Shown here one piece after another: positions 31,255 to 40,363 of a stretch of 64,000 nucleotides of DNA. The stretch's first letter is position 1. Each line of letters opens with the position of its first letter. The notes under the pieces are model-generated. The model was not told the DNA's origin. It saw only the letters and a program-made list of their open reading frames with translations, and made no database searches. The stretch comes from Saccharopolyspora gregorii (GTDB lineage: Bacteria; Actinomycetota; Actinomycetes; Mycobacteriales; Pseudonocardiaceae). The position numbers and the translations under genes are program-made. Location of the stretch: the NCBI RefSeq assembly GCF_024734405.1, contig NZ_CP059556.1, positions 5,890,001 to 5,954,000 on the forward strand, given 5' to 3'.

Positions 31255-32231
31255 GGCTTGCAGCCCTCCGGGTTGATCGGGCCGACGCTGGGCGGCAGCA
31301 GACCGCAGATGTAGGTGTCGAACCAGCGGCCGGTGCCGAGCACGTTCGAGAACACCCGGGTGAACGGGCCGAACGCCTCGATGCTGCGGTCGAGGTTGTC
31401 CTGGTTGCGCTGCAGCATCTTGGTGACCTTGTCCAGCTGGGCCAGGGTCGGTCCGAGCTGCGCCTGGTTGTCGTCGACGAGCCCGCTCAGCTGGGCGGAG
31501 AGGGCTCGGGTGCCGTCGAGCAGCGAGCTGATCTGGTCGCGCCGCTCGCGAACCTCCTGCAGCAGCAGGTTCCCGTCGGCGAGCAGCTTCTCGAACTCGG
31601 CGTTGCGGTCGGCGACGGTGCGGGAGACGTTCGCGGTGTTCGCCAGCAGCTCCTTGAGCTGCTGGTCGCGGGAGGAGATGGTCTGCGACAGCGCGGACAG
31701 CCCGTTGAGCGCGCCGCGCACGTCGTCGGGGGTGTCGGAGAACGTGTCGGACAGCGTCTGGAAGCTCTCGGCGAGCTGCTCGGTGTCGATGCTGCCGACG
31801 GTGCGCTGCAGACCGCTGAACGCCTCGATCACGTCGTAGGGAGCCATGGTCCGGTTCAGCGGGATCGGGTCCGAACCGGACTGCTCGCGGTCACCGCGCG
31901 GATCCAGCGCCAGGTACTTCTGCCCCAGCAAGGTCTTGATCTTGATGGCGGCGGTGGTGTTGTTCCCGATCCAGGTGTCCTTGACCCGGAACGAGACGGC
32001 CACGTGGTCGCCTTCGAGCTCGACGGAGCTGACGGTGCCGACCTTCACCCCGGCCACCCGGACCTCGTTGTCCGGCATCAGCCCGGCGGCCTCGCTGAAG
32101 TTCGCCTGGTAGCTGGTGCCGCTGATCAGCGGCAGCCGCTCGAAGTTCATCGCGATGACGAACCCGATCAGCAGCACCAGCAGGCCGGCGATGCCGATCT
32201 TCAGCGGATCGCGTTTCTGGAAAGACGTCAT
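31251..32231 (-). CDS. mceC: Mce family protein C
   Basis: The ATG at 32231 overlaps the mceB stop (ATGA), giving 326 residues; the longer frame that starts inside mceB was rejected. A membrane helix covers residues 12-33, the Mce domain about 35-115 (VRVAGVKVGTVSSVEL, LLGQKYLALDPRG), and helical tunnel repeats follow. There is no long C-terminal tail. Cys residues near the C-terminus (YICGLLPP, NPEGCKP) are typical of the family. Confidence 0.92.
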   Translation of the reverse strand: MTSFQKRDPLKIGIAGLLVLLIGFVIAMNFERLPLISGTSYQANFSEAAGLMPDNEVRVAGVKVGTVSSVELEGDHVAVSFRVKDTWIGNNTTAAIKIKTLLGQKYLALDPRGDREQSGSDPIPLNRTMAPYDVIEAFSGLQRTVGSIDTEQLAESFQTLSDTFSDTPDDVRGALNGLSALSQTISSRDQQLKELLANTANVSRTVADRNAEFEKLLADGNLLLQEVRERRDQISSLLDGTRALSAQLSGLVDDNQAQLGPTLAQLDKVTKMLQRNQDNLDRSIEAFGPFTRVFSNVLGTGRWFDTYICGLLPPSVGPINPEGCKP

Positions 32232-33253
32232 CCTTGGCACCTCGGCTGGGTCACGGGCATCAGCGGCAGCGGGATGTTGACGTCGCCGATGCCGACCTTC
32301 CCGGACAGCCCGCACAGGAAGAAGTTGAACCAGGCGCCGTGCGTACCGGTGCGCGTGATCGTCTCCAGCTTGTCGGGCATGTTCTGGAGGGTCCGCTCGG
32401 TGATGTCCTCGTTGTCGTTGAGGTTCTTGGACAGCTCGCCGAGCCCGGCGATGTCCTGCTGCAGCGGCGGTCGCGCCTCGGTCAGCAGGCCGGCGGTGGT
32501 GTTGGTGAGCCCGTCCAGCGCGCCCACCGCGTCCCCGATGGACTCGCGGTCCTCGGACAGCCCGGACACGACCTGCTGGAGCTGCACGATCAGGCCGGAC
32601 AGCTGGTCGTCGCGGGCGTTGACGGTGCCGAGCACGTTGTTCAGGTTGGTGACGACCTCGCCGATCACCTGGTCCTTCGCGGCGAGCGTGGAGGTCAGCG
32701 ACGCGGTGTGCGACAGCAGGCTCTGCACCGTGCCGCCCTCGCCCTGCAGGACCTGGATGATCTCGTAGGACAGCTTGTTCACGTCGTCCGGCGACAGCGC
32801 CTGGAACAGCGGTTTGAACCCGCCGAGCAGCACCGTGAGGTCCAGCGCCGGTTTGGTCTGGGCGAGCGGGATGGTGCCGCCCGCGGGCAGGTAGTCGTTC
32901 GGCGCGCCCGCGCCCTGCTCCAGCGCCACGTAGCGCTGCCCCACCAGGTTCCGGTACTTGATCGTCGCCCGGACCGACTTGGGCAGCTTGCGCTCCGAGA
33001 CGCTGAACTCGACCTCGGCGGTCCGCCGGTCCACCACCTGCACGTCCTCGACCTGGCCGACCTTGACGCCGGAGATGCGGACCTCGTCGCCCACGTTGAG
33101 GGCGGTCGCGTCGGTGAACCGGGCCTTGTAGTTCTCCGCGGACCGCAGGTCGTTGTTCGCGATGGTGATCACCAGGACCCCGGTCGCCAGCAACGTGACG
33201 AGCACGAAGATGCCGAACTTGACCAGGGGGCCGAAGACGCCGCGCGCGTTCAC
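32228..33253 (-). CDS. mceB: Mce family protein B
   Basis: A 341-residue subunit from a GTG overlapping the mceA stop by 4 bp. A membrane helix covers residues 10-33 (VKFGIFVLVTLLATGVLVITI). The Mce domain (about 38-118) carries VRISGVKVGQVEDVQV and LVGQRYVALEQG. A long helical tunnel region follows. The C-terminus FFLCGLSGKVGIGDVNI is normal for MceB. Confidence 0.92.
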   Translation of the reverse strand: MNARGVFGPLVKFGIFVLVTLLATGVLVITIANNDLRSAENYKARFTDATALNVGDEVRISGVKVGQVEDVQVVDRRTAEVEFSVSERKLPKSVRATIKYRNLVGQRYVALEQGAGAPNDYLPAGGTIPLAQTKPALDLTVLLGGFKPLFQALSPDDVNKLSYEIIQVLQGEGGTVQSLLSHTASLTSTLAAKDQVIGEVVTNLNNVLGTVNARDDQLSGLIVQLQQVVSGLSEDRESIGDAVGALDGLTNTTAGLLTEARPPLQQDIAGLGELSKNLNDNEDITERTLQNMPDKLETITRTGTHGAWFNFFLCGLSGKVGIGDVNIPLPLMPVTQPRCQG

Positions 33254-34605
33254 CGGTAGCTCACCTCCGCTCCGCGCAGGACCGGGCCCACCAGCAGCGA
33301 GCCCCAGCCGGGCACGTTCTGGGCGGGCTCACCGATCGTGGGTGCCAGCACCGTCGAGACCATGTCCCGTTCGGCCGGCGAGTTCTGCACTCCGAGGTCG
33401 TCGGAGGCGGGCGCCGCCTGCGGCGTGGTGCTCGCGGGAGCACCGCCGCTGGGTAGCAGGCCGTCGTTGCCGGTGCGGGACGCCGGCGGCGGCACCGAAC
33501 CGTCGTTGAGCGGGCCGTCCGGCGGGTACTGCGGGAAGGGCTTGGGGCCGTTCACGAAGTCGTAGCAGCGCGGGCCGCGCTTGTCGCCGTACACCGGCTC
33601 GTCCTGGTTCGGGACGTACTTGCCGCGGTTCGGCACGATCTCCAGCGTGATGTGCAGGCCCGGTTCGTTCGTCCCGACGCCGAAGGCCTGGTCGATCAAC
33701 GGCACGTAGTCGGCCATGCCCTTGAGGAAGCAGGGGAACGCCGGCGAGTACTTCGCGAGCACGTCCGCGGTCGGCCGCGCCGACTCGCCGAACCGGATCA
33801 GGTCGTCGCCGTTGGCTTCGAGGAACCCGGTGGCGTCGTTCGACGTGGTCGTCAGCTGGGAGGTGAGCCCGCGCAGGTTCTCCTGCTGGTCCACCAACGT
33901 CCGCGAGGTCTGCGACAGATCCCCCAACGCCGCCAGCACGTCCGGCGCCGCCTGCTCGTAGGTCTCCGCCACTCCCACCAGCTGCCGCAGGTTCTCCTGC
34001 AACTGCGGCACCGACGGGTTCAACCCCGCCACGTACTCGTTCAACCGCGAGATCGTGTCCCCGATCGACTCACCGCGACCGTCCAACGCCTGGCTCAGCG
34101 AGTTCAACGTCACCGCCAGGTCGTCCGGGTGGATCGCCTCCAGCACCGGCATCGTGTCCGCCAGCACCGTCTCCAACTCCACCGACGCCCGCGTCCGATC
34201 CTGCGAGATCACATCACCCGAAGCCAACCGCACCGACGACGCCTGCTCCGGCACGTCCAACGACACGTACCGCTCCCCGAACAACGTCCGCGGCAACAAC
34301 CGCGCCGACACGTTCGACGGCAACAACCGCGCCTTCTCCGGCTCCAACGCCAAGTGCAACTCCGCACCGCCGTCGACGGGCCGCACCTCGGAGACCCGAC
34401 CGATGATCATGCCGCGGGCTTTGACGTCCGAGTCCGGCATCAGCTGGTTCCCGGTGGAGGCCGCCTTCAGCACCACGTTCACAGTGGACTCGAAGGCCCG
34501 CTGGTAGGTGGCGATCGAGAACGCCAGGAACAGCACGATGACCATCAGCAGCGCCAGGCCGAGCAGCCTGCGCCGCACCGTGAGCAGTGCCGTGCGAGTA
34601 CTCAT
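33250..34605 (-). CDS. mceA: Mce family protein A
   Basis: The ATG at 34605 overlaps the yrbEB stop (ATGA), giving 451 residues; a much longer frame upstream runs antisense across both permease genes and is an artefact. A membrane helix covers residues 12-33, the Mce domain about 37-115 (VKARGMIIGRVSEVRP, LFGERYVSLDVPE), then tunnel helices, and a globular C-terminal part with HITLEIVPNRGKYVP and CYDFVNGPKPFP. The last 80 residues are Pro/Ala/Ser-rich. It is the first Mce subunit of the hexamer. Confidence 0.92.
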   Translation of the reverse strand: MSTRTALLTVRRRLLGLALLMVIVLFLAFSIATYQRAFESTVNVVLKAASTGNQLMPDSDVKARGMIIGRVSEVRPVDGGAELHLALEPEKARLLPSNVSARLLPRTLFGERYVSLDVPEQASSVRLASGDVISQDRTRASVELETVLADTMPVLEAIHPDDLAVTLNSLSQALDGRGESIGDTISRLNEYVAGLNPSVPQLQENLRQLVGVAETYEQAAPDVLAALGDLSQTSRTLVDQQENLRGLTSQLTTTSNDATGFLEANGDDLIRFGESARPTADVLAKYSPAFPCFLKGMADYVPLIDQAFGVGTNEPGLHITLEIVPNRGKYVPNQDEPVYGDKRGPRCYDFVNGPKPFPQYPPDGPLNDGSVPPPASRTGNDGLLPSGGAPASTTPQAAPASDDLGVQNSPAERDMVSTVLAPTIGEPAQNVPGWGSLLVGPVLRGAEVSYR

Positions 34606-35441
34606 CCCGTGATCCGAACCGTCGTCGTGGTGCCCCAGATCGCGAGGCTGAGGAAGAAGTCGAGCAGGGCCGTCGTCACGATCGCGGTGCGCACCGCGCG
34701 CCCCACCGCGACGCCGACGCCCGCCGGACCGCCGCTGGCCCGGTAGCCGTAGTAGCAGTGCGTCATGATCACCACGACGCTGAAGACCAGCACCTTCCCG
34801 AAGGACCACAACACGTCCTCCGGTGGGAGGAACAGGTTGAAGTAGTGGTCGTAGGTGCCCGCCGACTGCCCGTACAGCTGCACCGTCACCGTCCGCGCCG
34901 CCAGGTACGAGGTGAGCAGGCCCAGCACGTACAGCGGCACCACCGCCACGAACCCGGCCATCACCCGGGTCGTCACCAGGTACGGCAGGCTCGGCACGCC
35001 CATGACCTCCAGCGCGTCGATCTCGTCGGAGATCCGCATCGCGCCGAGCTGCGCGGTGAACCCGGACCCGACCGTCGCCGACAGCGCCAGCCCGGCGACC
35101 AGCGGCGCGATCTCGCGGGTGTTGAAGTAGGCCGAGACGAACCCGGCGAACGCCGAGGTGCCCAGCTGGTTCAGCGCCGCGTAGCCCTGCAGGCCCACCA
35201 CGGTGCCGGTGAACAGCGTCATGCCGATCATCACGCCGACCGTGCCGCCGATCACCGCGAGCGCCCCGCTGCCGAAGCTGACCTCGGTCAGCAGCCGCAG
35301 CGTCTCCTTGGCGTACCGGGTGACGGACTTCGGGATCCAGCCCAGCGTCCGCAGGTAGAACGACATCTGGTCGCCCAGATCGTCGAGCATCTGAAGTGGC
35401 CGTCGAGCCACGCTCTTCACGCGCTGCGTCATCGTCGTCAT
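34602..35441 (-). CDS. yrbEB: YrbE-type (MlaE) permease B of the Mce transporter
   Basis: A 279-residue MlaE-family permease with five to six membrane segments. Conserved parts include GTVGVMIGMTLFTGTVVGL, a cytoplasmic coupling loop ISDEIDALEVMGV, and a C-terminal helix pair with VIMTHCYYGYRASGGPAGV. YrbE proteins form the inner-membrane dimer driven by the MceG ATPase. The gene lies 6 bp after yrbEA and overlaps mceA by 4 bp. Confidence 0.94.
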   Translation of the reverse strand: MTTMTQRVKSVARRPLQMLDDLGDQMSFYLRTLGWIPKSVTRYAKETLRLLTEVSFGSGALAVIGGTVGVMIGMTLFTGTVVGLQGYAALNQLGTSAFAGFVSAYFNTREIAPLVAGLALSATVGSGFTAQLGAMRISDEIDALEVMGVPSLPYLVTTRVMAGFVAVVPLYVLGLLTSYLAARTVTVQLYGQSAGTYDHYFNLFLPPEDVLWSFGKVLVFSVVVIMTHCYYGYRASGGPAGVGVAVGRAVRTAIVTTALLDFFLSLAIWGTTTTVRITG

Positions 35442-35447
35442 GCCCGC

Positions 35448-36260
35448 TCACATCCCCTTGGGCGGCACGACCTGCAGGTAGATCGTGGTCAGAATGAAGT
35501 TCACCGCGAACAGCAGCAGGAAGGTGATCACCACGGCCTGGTTCACCGCGTCGCCCACGCCCTTCGGCCCGGGCGGCGGGTTCAACCCGCGGTAGGCCGC
35601 GACCACGCCCGCCAGGAAACCGAAGATCAAGGCCTTGAGCTCGCTGATCCACACGTCCGGCAGCTGCGCCAGCGCGTTGAAGCTCGCCATGTAGGCGCCG
35701 GGCGTCCCGCCCTGCATGATCACGTTGAAGAAGTAGCCGCCGAGCACGCCGACGACGCTGACCATGCCGTTGAGCAGCACCGCCACCAGGATCGCCGCCA
35801 GCACCCGCGGCACCACCAGCCGCTGCACCACGGAGACGCCGAGCACCTCCATCGCGTCGATCTCGTCGCGGATCTTCCGCGAGCCGAGGTCGGCGCAGAT
35901 CGCCGAACCACCGGCACCGGCGATCAGCAGCGCCGTCACGATCGGGCTGGCCTGCTGGATGATCGCCAGCACGCTTGCGCCACCGGTGAACGACTGGGCG
36001 CCGATCTGGCGGGTCAGCGAACCCAGCTGCAGCGCGATGACCGCGCCGAACGGGATCGCCACCAGCGCGGTGGGCAGGATGGTCACGCTGGCGATGAACC
36101 AGCACTGCTGGATGAACTCACGGAACTGGAACGGCCGGCTCGGGATGGACCGGACCACGTCCAGTCCCAGTGCGAACAACCGGCCCGTCTCGCGCAATGC
36201 TCCCGATCCCGGGAAGGATCGTGCGCTGCTCGCCCGCGATCGCGTGGGCGGTGCGCTCAC
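35448..36260 (-). CDS. yrbEA: YrbE-type (MlaE) permease A of the Mce transporter
   Basis: A 270-residue MlaE-family permease. It has an amphipathic N-terminus (QFREFIQQCWFIASVT), membrane segments near residues 55-80, 155-185 and 235-260, the coupling loop IRDEIDAMEVLGV, and AYRGLNPPPGPKGVGDAV near the end. The start overlaps the ATPase gene stop by 4 bp. Together with YrbEB and the ATPase it forms the motor part of the Mce lipid importer. Confidence 0.94.
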   Translation of the reverse strand: MSAPPTRSRASSARSFPGSGALRETGRLFALGLDVVRSIPSRPFQFREFIQQCWFIASVTILPTALVAIPFGAVIALQLGSLTRQIGAQSFTGGASVLAIIQQASPIVTALLIAGAGGSAICADLGSRKIRDEIDAMEVLGVSVVQRLVVPRVLAAILVAVLLNGMVSVVGVLGGYFFNVIMQGGTPGAYMASFNALAQLPDVWISELKALIFGFLAGVVAAYRGLNPPPGPKGVGDAVNQAVVITFLLLFAVNFILTTIYLQVVPPKGM

Positions 36261-37615
36261 TGCTCACCACCTTTGCGGCGTCCGAACCAGCGGCGGCGCG
36301 CGCTCACCGGTTCGTCATCGGGCTGGAAACCGGACTGCAGCGGCGGTTCCCCGCGCGGGCGGGGCCGCGGCGAGGGGCGCGCCCCGTGTCCGGGCTGGGC
36401 GGGTCCGTGCGAACCCGGGGTCTGAGCGGGCCTGCCCTGCGGAGCGGGCGCCGGTTGCTGCGGGGCGGCGTGCCGGGTCGCGGGGTTCGGCGTCGTCGGG
36501 TTCGGCGTCGTCTGCTCGGCCGGTCCCTGCGGCGCCTGCTGCGCGACCGCGGCGGGCTGCTGCGGTACCTGCGCGACCTCCCCCTGCGACAGGGTGCCGC
36601 TGCGCGTGCCCGCGGTCGCCGGGGATCCCTCGCGGATCCCGTAGCGCTCCCGCTCCTGCGGGGTGAGGCTCTTGAAGATCTCCTGCTGCGCCGACGGGGT
36701 CAGCGAACCGAGGTTCGCCATCACCCGGTCCTGCCTGCGCCGCACCGCGGTGCGCTCCGGCAGGCCCGGCGTCGCCTCCAGCTGGGGCATGATGTGCGGG
36801 ACGCCCTGCTCCCCGCGCAGCTCGGCGAGCTCGGCGGCCGCCTGGCCGGCGTCCTTCTCCTCGCTCATCCCGATCGGGCCCTGCCTGCGGCCGTTGAGGA
36901 ACTGCTCCACCACCGGTTCCGTCGAGGTCAGCAGCACCTCCCGCGGCCCGTACATCACCAGGTTGCGGCGGAACAGCATCCCGATGTTGTCCGGCACCGT
37001 GCGGGCCGTGTTGATGTCGTGCGTGACGATCAGGCAGGTCGCGTCGATCTGCGCGTTCAGGTCCACGATCAGCTGGTTCAGGTAGGCCGTGCGCACCGGG
37101 TCCAGGCCCGAGTCCGGCTCGTCGAACAGCAGGATCTCCGGGTCCAGCACCAGCGCCCTGGCGAGCCCGGCGCGCTTGCGCATGCCGCCGGAGATCTCGC
37201 CCGGCAGCTTGGTCTCGGCACCGAGCAGGCCGACCATCTCCATCTTCTCCATCACGACCTGGCGCACCTCGGACTCGTTCTTCCGGGTGTGCTCGCGCAG
37301 CGGGAAGGCGATGTTGTCGTAGAGGTTCATCGAGCCGAACAGAGCGCCGTCCTGGAACAGCACGCCGAACAGCTTCCGGATCTCGTAGAGGTCCTTCTCC
37401 GCGCAGTCGCAGACGTCGACGCCATCGATGAGCACCTTGCCCTGCTCCGGCTTCAGCAGCCCCACCAAGGACTTCAGGAAGACCGACTTGCCGGTGCCCG
37501 ACGGCCCCAGCAGCACGCTGATCTCGCCGGTCGGCAGGGTCAGCGTCACGTCCCGCCAGATGGTCTGCGCGCCGAAGGACTTGGACAAGCCCTCGACCCT
37601 GACCTCGACACCCAT
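36257..37615 (-). CDS. mceG: Mce-type ABC transporter ATPase (Mkl/MceG)
   Basis: The ATG at 37615 sits 7 nt behind GGAGG, giving 452 residues; a longer open frame lacks a ribosome-binding site. Walker A is LLGPSGTGKSVFLK (residue about 40), the signature is LPGEISGGMRKRAGLARAL, Walker B is PEILLFDEPDSGLDP, and the switch His is in CLIVTHD. Residues about 230-330 form the Mkl-specific C-terminal part, and the last 120 residues are a Pro/Gln-rich extension. This is the energising ATPase of the Mce importer. In Mycobacterium it sits near rplL away from the mce loci; here it heads the mce operon itself. Confidence 0.94.
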   Translation of the reverse strand: MGVEVRVEGLSKSFGAQTIWRDVTLTLPTGEISVLLGPSGTGKSVFLKSLVGLLKPEQGKVLIDGVDVCDCAEKDLYEIRKLFGVLFQDGALFGSMNLYDNIAFPLREHTRKNESEVRQVVMEKMEMVGLLGAETKLPGEISGGMRKRAGLARALVLDPEILLFDEPDSGLDPVRTAYLNQLIVDLNAQIDATCLIVTHDINTARTVPDNIGMLFRRNLVMYGPREVLLTSTEPVVEQFLNGRRQGPIGMSEEKDAGQAAAELAELRGEQGVPHIMPQLEATPGLPERTAVRRRQDRVMANLGSLTPSAQQEIFKSLTPQERERYGIREGSPATAGTRSGTLSQGEVAQVPQQPAAVAQQAPQGPAEQTTPNPTTPNPATRHAAPQQPAPAPQGRPAQTPGSHGPAQPGHGARPSPRPRPRGEPPLQSGFQPDDEPVSARRRWFGRRKGGEQ

Positions 37616-37874
37616 CCGGCACCTCCGCGTTCCTTCGTTGGCCGCGTTACTCGCTGGCATCACTCCGCCAGGTGCAGTAGCGCACCCGAACGGGGAGCCT
37701 CGCATATGTGACTCGACTAACCGACGTCAGGAGCGTCACACCTAGGCAACGAGCGAGACGCGCACAGGTTACTCACGAGTTCAGTTGGATTCCCAGAGCG
37801 CGGCGCAAACCGTTCCGAACTGTCCGGATTCGTGGTTTCGCAGACCGAAAAAATCAATGGAATGTGCACGGACC

Positions 37875-37910
37875 GCAAAAAGGCGGGCACCCGGGGTGGG
37901 TGCCCGCCTT
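37875..37910 (-). terminator. rplJL terminator
   Basis: A 13-bp perfect stem (37880-37892 with 37898-37910), a 5-nt loop and a minus-strand run of five T residues (37876-37880) lie about 195 bp downstream of the rplL stop. It isolates the ribosomal genes from the mce operon. Confidence 0.9.
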
Positions 37911-38103
37911 CTCGTGCCAGTCGCGGAATGATCTCTTCAGCTCGGGCCGGGCGGACGTGGAGATCCAGTGCACGGATCTCCCGCGACGATCGTTATCCGA
38001 TCGATTCGCGGACCGCCCGGCGCCCTCCGCTGAGCATTCCGGTTCGCGGCGGAAGTGCATGCCGACCGTGACACCGCGTGAACGGTGCCCGGCCGGCGGG
38101 AGA
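37911..38103. other. rplL 3' region
   Basis: The rplL-mceG gap (37616-38103, 488 bp) holds the rplL 3' untranslated region here, the terminator at 37875-37910 and, nearer to mceG, presumably the mce promoter, for which I could not settle on a -35/-10 pair. No gene is visible. Confidence 0.4.
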
Positions 38104-38490
38104 TCACTTCAGGGTGATCTTGGCGCCGGACTCCTCCAGCTTGGCCTTGGCCTCGTTGGCCTTGTCCTTGTCGACCTTCTCCAGGAGGGCCTTCGGGGCG
38201 CCCTCGACGAGCTCCTTGGCCTCCTTCAGGCCCAGACCGGAGACGACCTCGCGGACGACCTTGATGACCTGGATCTTCTTGTCGCCGGCGTCCTCGAGGA
38301 CGACGTCGAACTCGTCCTGCTCCTCGGCCTCGGCGGCAGCGCCACCGGCGGCCGGGGCGGCCACGGCCGCGACCGGGGCGGCGGCGGTGACGTCGAAGGT
38401 CTCCTCGAACTGCTTCACGAACTCGGAGAGCTCCAGCAGCGTCATTTCCTTGAAGACGTCCAGCAGCTCGTCGTTGCTCAGCTTGGCCAT
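38104..38490 (-). CDS. rplL: 50S ribosomal protein L7/L12
   Basis: A 128-residue L7/L12. The N-terminal dimerisation helices contain [20 protein letters not shown], an Ala/Gly-rich hinge covers residues about 38-55, and the C-terminal factor-binding domain has [20 protein letters not shown] and [15 protein letters not shown]. It recruits translation GTPases to the stalk. It follows rplJ by 96 bp in one transcript and is ended by the hairpin near 37890. Confidence 0.98.
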   Translation of the reverse strand: MAKLSNDELLDVFKEMTLLELSEFVKQFEETFDVTAAAPVAAVAAPAAGGAAAEAEEQDEFDVVLEDAGDKKIQVIKVVREVVSGLGLKEAKELVEGAPKALLEKVDKDKANEAKAKLEESGAKITLK

Positions 38491-38586
38491 GACGGCGTTC
38501 CTTTCAGATCTGCGTCCGCCTCGGCGAACGGGTGCGATGTGCGGGCGGAATCCCGGCGCGCGCGCAGCGTTCCGGGCCGGGACGGA

Positions 38587-39114
38587 TCAGGAGTCCGACT
38601 CGGCGCCCTTCTTCTCCTGCAGCGCGGCGGCCAGGCGCGCGACCTGGGACGCCGGAGCGGCGAACAGGCCTGCGGTCTGGTTCAGCTTGCCCTTCAGCGC
38701 GCCGGCCAGCTTGGACAGCGTGACCTCGCGCGAGTCCAGGTCGGCGATCCGCTCGACCTCGGAAACCGAGATCGCGCGGCCGTCCATGTAGCCGCCCTTG
38801 ATCACCAGGGCCTGGTTGTCCTTGGCGAAATCGCGGAGCGCCTTCGCCGCGTCCACCGGCTCGCCCTCGATGAAGGCGATCGCGGTGGGGCCGACGAACA
38901 GGTCGTCGAGGCCTTCGACCCCGGACTGCTCGGCGGCCCGCTTGACGAGCGTGTTCTTCGCGACCCGGTAGGTCGTGCCCTCGCCCAGGGCGGTGCGCAG
39001 CTGCCCCAGCTGCGCCATGGACAGCCCGCGGTACTCGGTCACCACGGTGGTGGTCGCGGTGTTGAACCGCGAAGCGATCTCTTCGACCGCGTCGACCTTC
39101 TCCGGCTTTGCCAT
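38587..39114 (-). CDS. rplJ: 50S ribosomal protein L10
   Basis: A 175-residue L10, base of the L7/L12 stalk. It opens [20 protein letters not shown], has the conserved [19 protein letters not shown] and NTLVKRAA, and ends in a helical L7/L12-binding tail ([20 protein letters not shown]). It is preceded by a long leader with an L10-type motif and an attenuator-like hairpin, pointing to feedback control by L10. Confidence 0.97.
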   Translation of the reverse strand: MAKPEKVDAVEEIASRFNTATTTVVTEYRGLSMAQLGQLRTALGEGTTYRVAKNTLVKRAAEQSGVEGLDDLFVGPTAIAFIEGEPVDAAKALRDFAKDNQALVIKGGYMDGRAISVSEVERIADLDSREVTLSKLAGALKGKLNQTAGLFAAPASQVARLAAALQEKKGAESDS

Positions 39115-39357
39115 GTCGCCTCCTCTCTTCGATCGACTCGGAATCCCGCGAAAGCGGATTCGTAGCCGGTTGACGATCCCGAGGAGACGAAAAACGCCCC
39201 GGCGCAGCAGGCACGGGGCGGAAACTCAGCACCGGCGCGCATGCGCGCTCAGGTGCGGCCACGTCCTCCTGCGCGGGCCGCCCGCATCGCAACGGGACCT
39301 TCGTTTCCGCGCATCGCGAGCGACGCGTGGAAAGACCAGCGGTCTTGGGTGGAACTG
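39115..39357 (-). promoter_or_regulatory. Ribosomal protein L10 leader with attenuator hairpin
   Basis: The minus-strand leader begins with CCAAGACCGCTGGTC (39335-39349), a motif typical of the L10/L12 binding site in actinobacterial rplJL leaders. It ends in a GC-rich hairpin (39195-39220) followed by TTTTT, a complete intrinsic terminator 75 bp before rplJ. A possible -10 (TACTCT) lies at 39364-39369. Together they suggest that excess L10 controls readthrough or folding of this leader. Confidence 0.7.
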
Positions 39358-39468
39358 CGACCAGAGTACTGCACCCCCGCGGCAGCTCGGACGGCACCCC
39401 CGCAGGTGGGCGGCCCGCCGCGTCCGCCGCGGCGCGGGACGATCACCACCCTTGCCCGGCACGGCAAG

Positions 39469-40305
39469 ATGTCATTCGTGGCCGACCCGAACGAGTCGCA
39501 CCGCGACGACCGAACCCCCCGCCCGGACGCGACCCCCGAAGTGGTGGACGCCGAACTCGTGCCGGATCCGCCGCGCACCCCGCCGGTGAGCGCGCCCGCA
39601 CCCGACGACGAGCAGGCCCGGCAGTACGAGCAGTACCAGCGGTTCCTGGAGTTCCAGCGGTTCCAGGAGTGGCAGCGCGGGCAGGACGGCACCGGCGCGC
39701 CGGACGCACCACCGCCCCCACCGCCCGCCGCGCCGCAGCAGCCGCAGGGCAGGCCGTGGTGGAAGAAGGCGCTGGTCCTGCTGTGGTCGCTGCTGCGGCC
39801 GCTGCTCGGGAGGCTGCTGTTCCTGCTCGTGACGGTGGCGCTGGTCGTGCTGCTGCTGTTCTGGCTGCTGTCCGAGCTGCTCGGTGGCGTCACCGGCGGT
39901 GGCGGCGGAGGCGGTGGGACCGGCGGCGCTCCGCCGGACGCCGCGCCCGTCACCCCGCCGTCGCCGCAACGCGTCGTCCGCGCCTTCTACGGCTACGTCG
40001 CGCACCAGCCGGAGCAGGTCTGCGCGCTGTTCACCCCTGAAGGCGGGAACGCCTTCGCCTACTACTCGCAGACCGCCGACTGCGCCGCCGCCGCGGTCGC
40101 GGCGCACGAGAAGGTCACCGAACCGAACTCGTTCAGCAGTCCGCGCTTCACCAACGACGTCATCCAGGAGAGCGAGGGCACGGCCGTCGTCGACTCCTGC
40201 GCGCTGAGCGTGTCCGGTGGCCCGCCGCTCGGGAAGTTCAGCATGTCCCACCAGCCCAACGGCGGCTGGCAGATCGACAACTACGAACCCGCCGCCTGCT
40301 CCTGA
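39469..40305 (+). CDS. Membrane-anchored protein with NTF2/SnoaL-like outer domain
   Basis: About 278 residues from ATG 39469 (a GTG three codons later is equally possible; both lack a strong ribosome-binding site). An acidic, Gln/Tyr-rich cytoplasmic part with repeated QRFLEFQRFQEWQ is followed by a strong membrane segment near residues 107-135 (LLGRLLFLLVTVALVVLLLF), a Gly-rich linker, and a C-terminal outer domain from about residue 165: RVVRAFYGYVAHQPEQVCALF through GGWQIDNYEP, with paired Cys residues. The fold looks like the lipoprotein/SnoaL type used as extracytoplasmic modules. Function is unknown. It is the only plus-strand gene inside the rplA-rplJ block. Confidence 0.8.
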   Translation: MSFVADPNESHRDDRTPRPDATPEVVDAELVPDPPRTPPVSAPAPDDEQARQYEQYQRFLEFQRFQEWQRGQDGTGAPDAPPPPPPAAPQQPQGRPWWKKALVLLWSLLRPLLGRLLFLLVTVALVVLLLFWLLSELLGGVTGGGGGGGGTGGAPPDAAPVTPPSPQRVVRAFYGYVAHQPEQVCALFTPEGGNAFAYYSQTADCAAAAVAAHEKVTEPNSFSSPRFTNDVIQESEGTAVVDSCALSVSGGPPLGKFSMSHQPNGGWQIDNYEPAACS

Positions 40306-40314
40306 GAACGCGAA

Positions 40315-40346
40315 AGCGGGCCGCCCCCGGAAGGGGACGGCCCGCT
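40315..40346. terminator. Terminator between rplA and the membrane-protein gene
   Basis: A 12-bp GC-rich stem with a small loop lies in the 58-bp gap between two convergent genes, so it can end both transcripts. Confidence 0.75.
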
Positions 40347-40363
40347 CGCAGCGGAAGTCCGCG

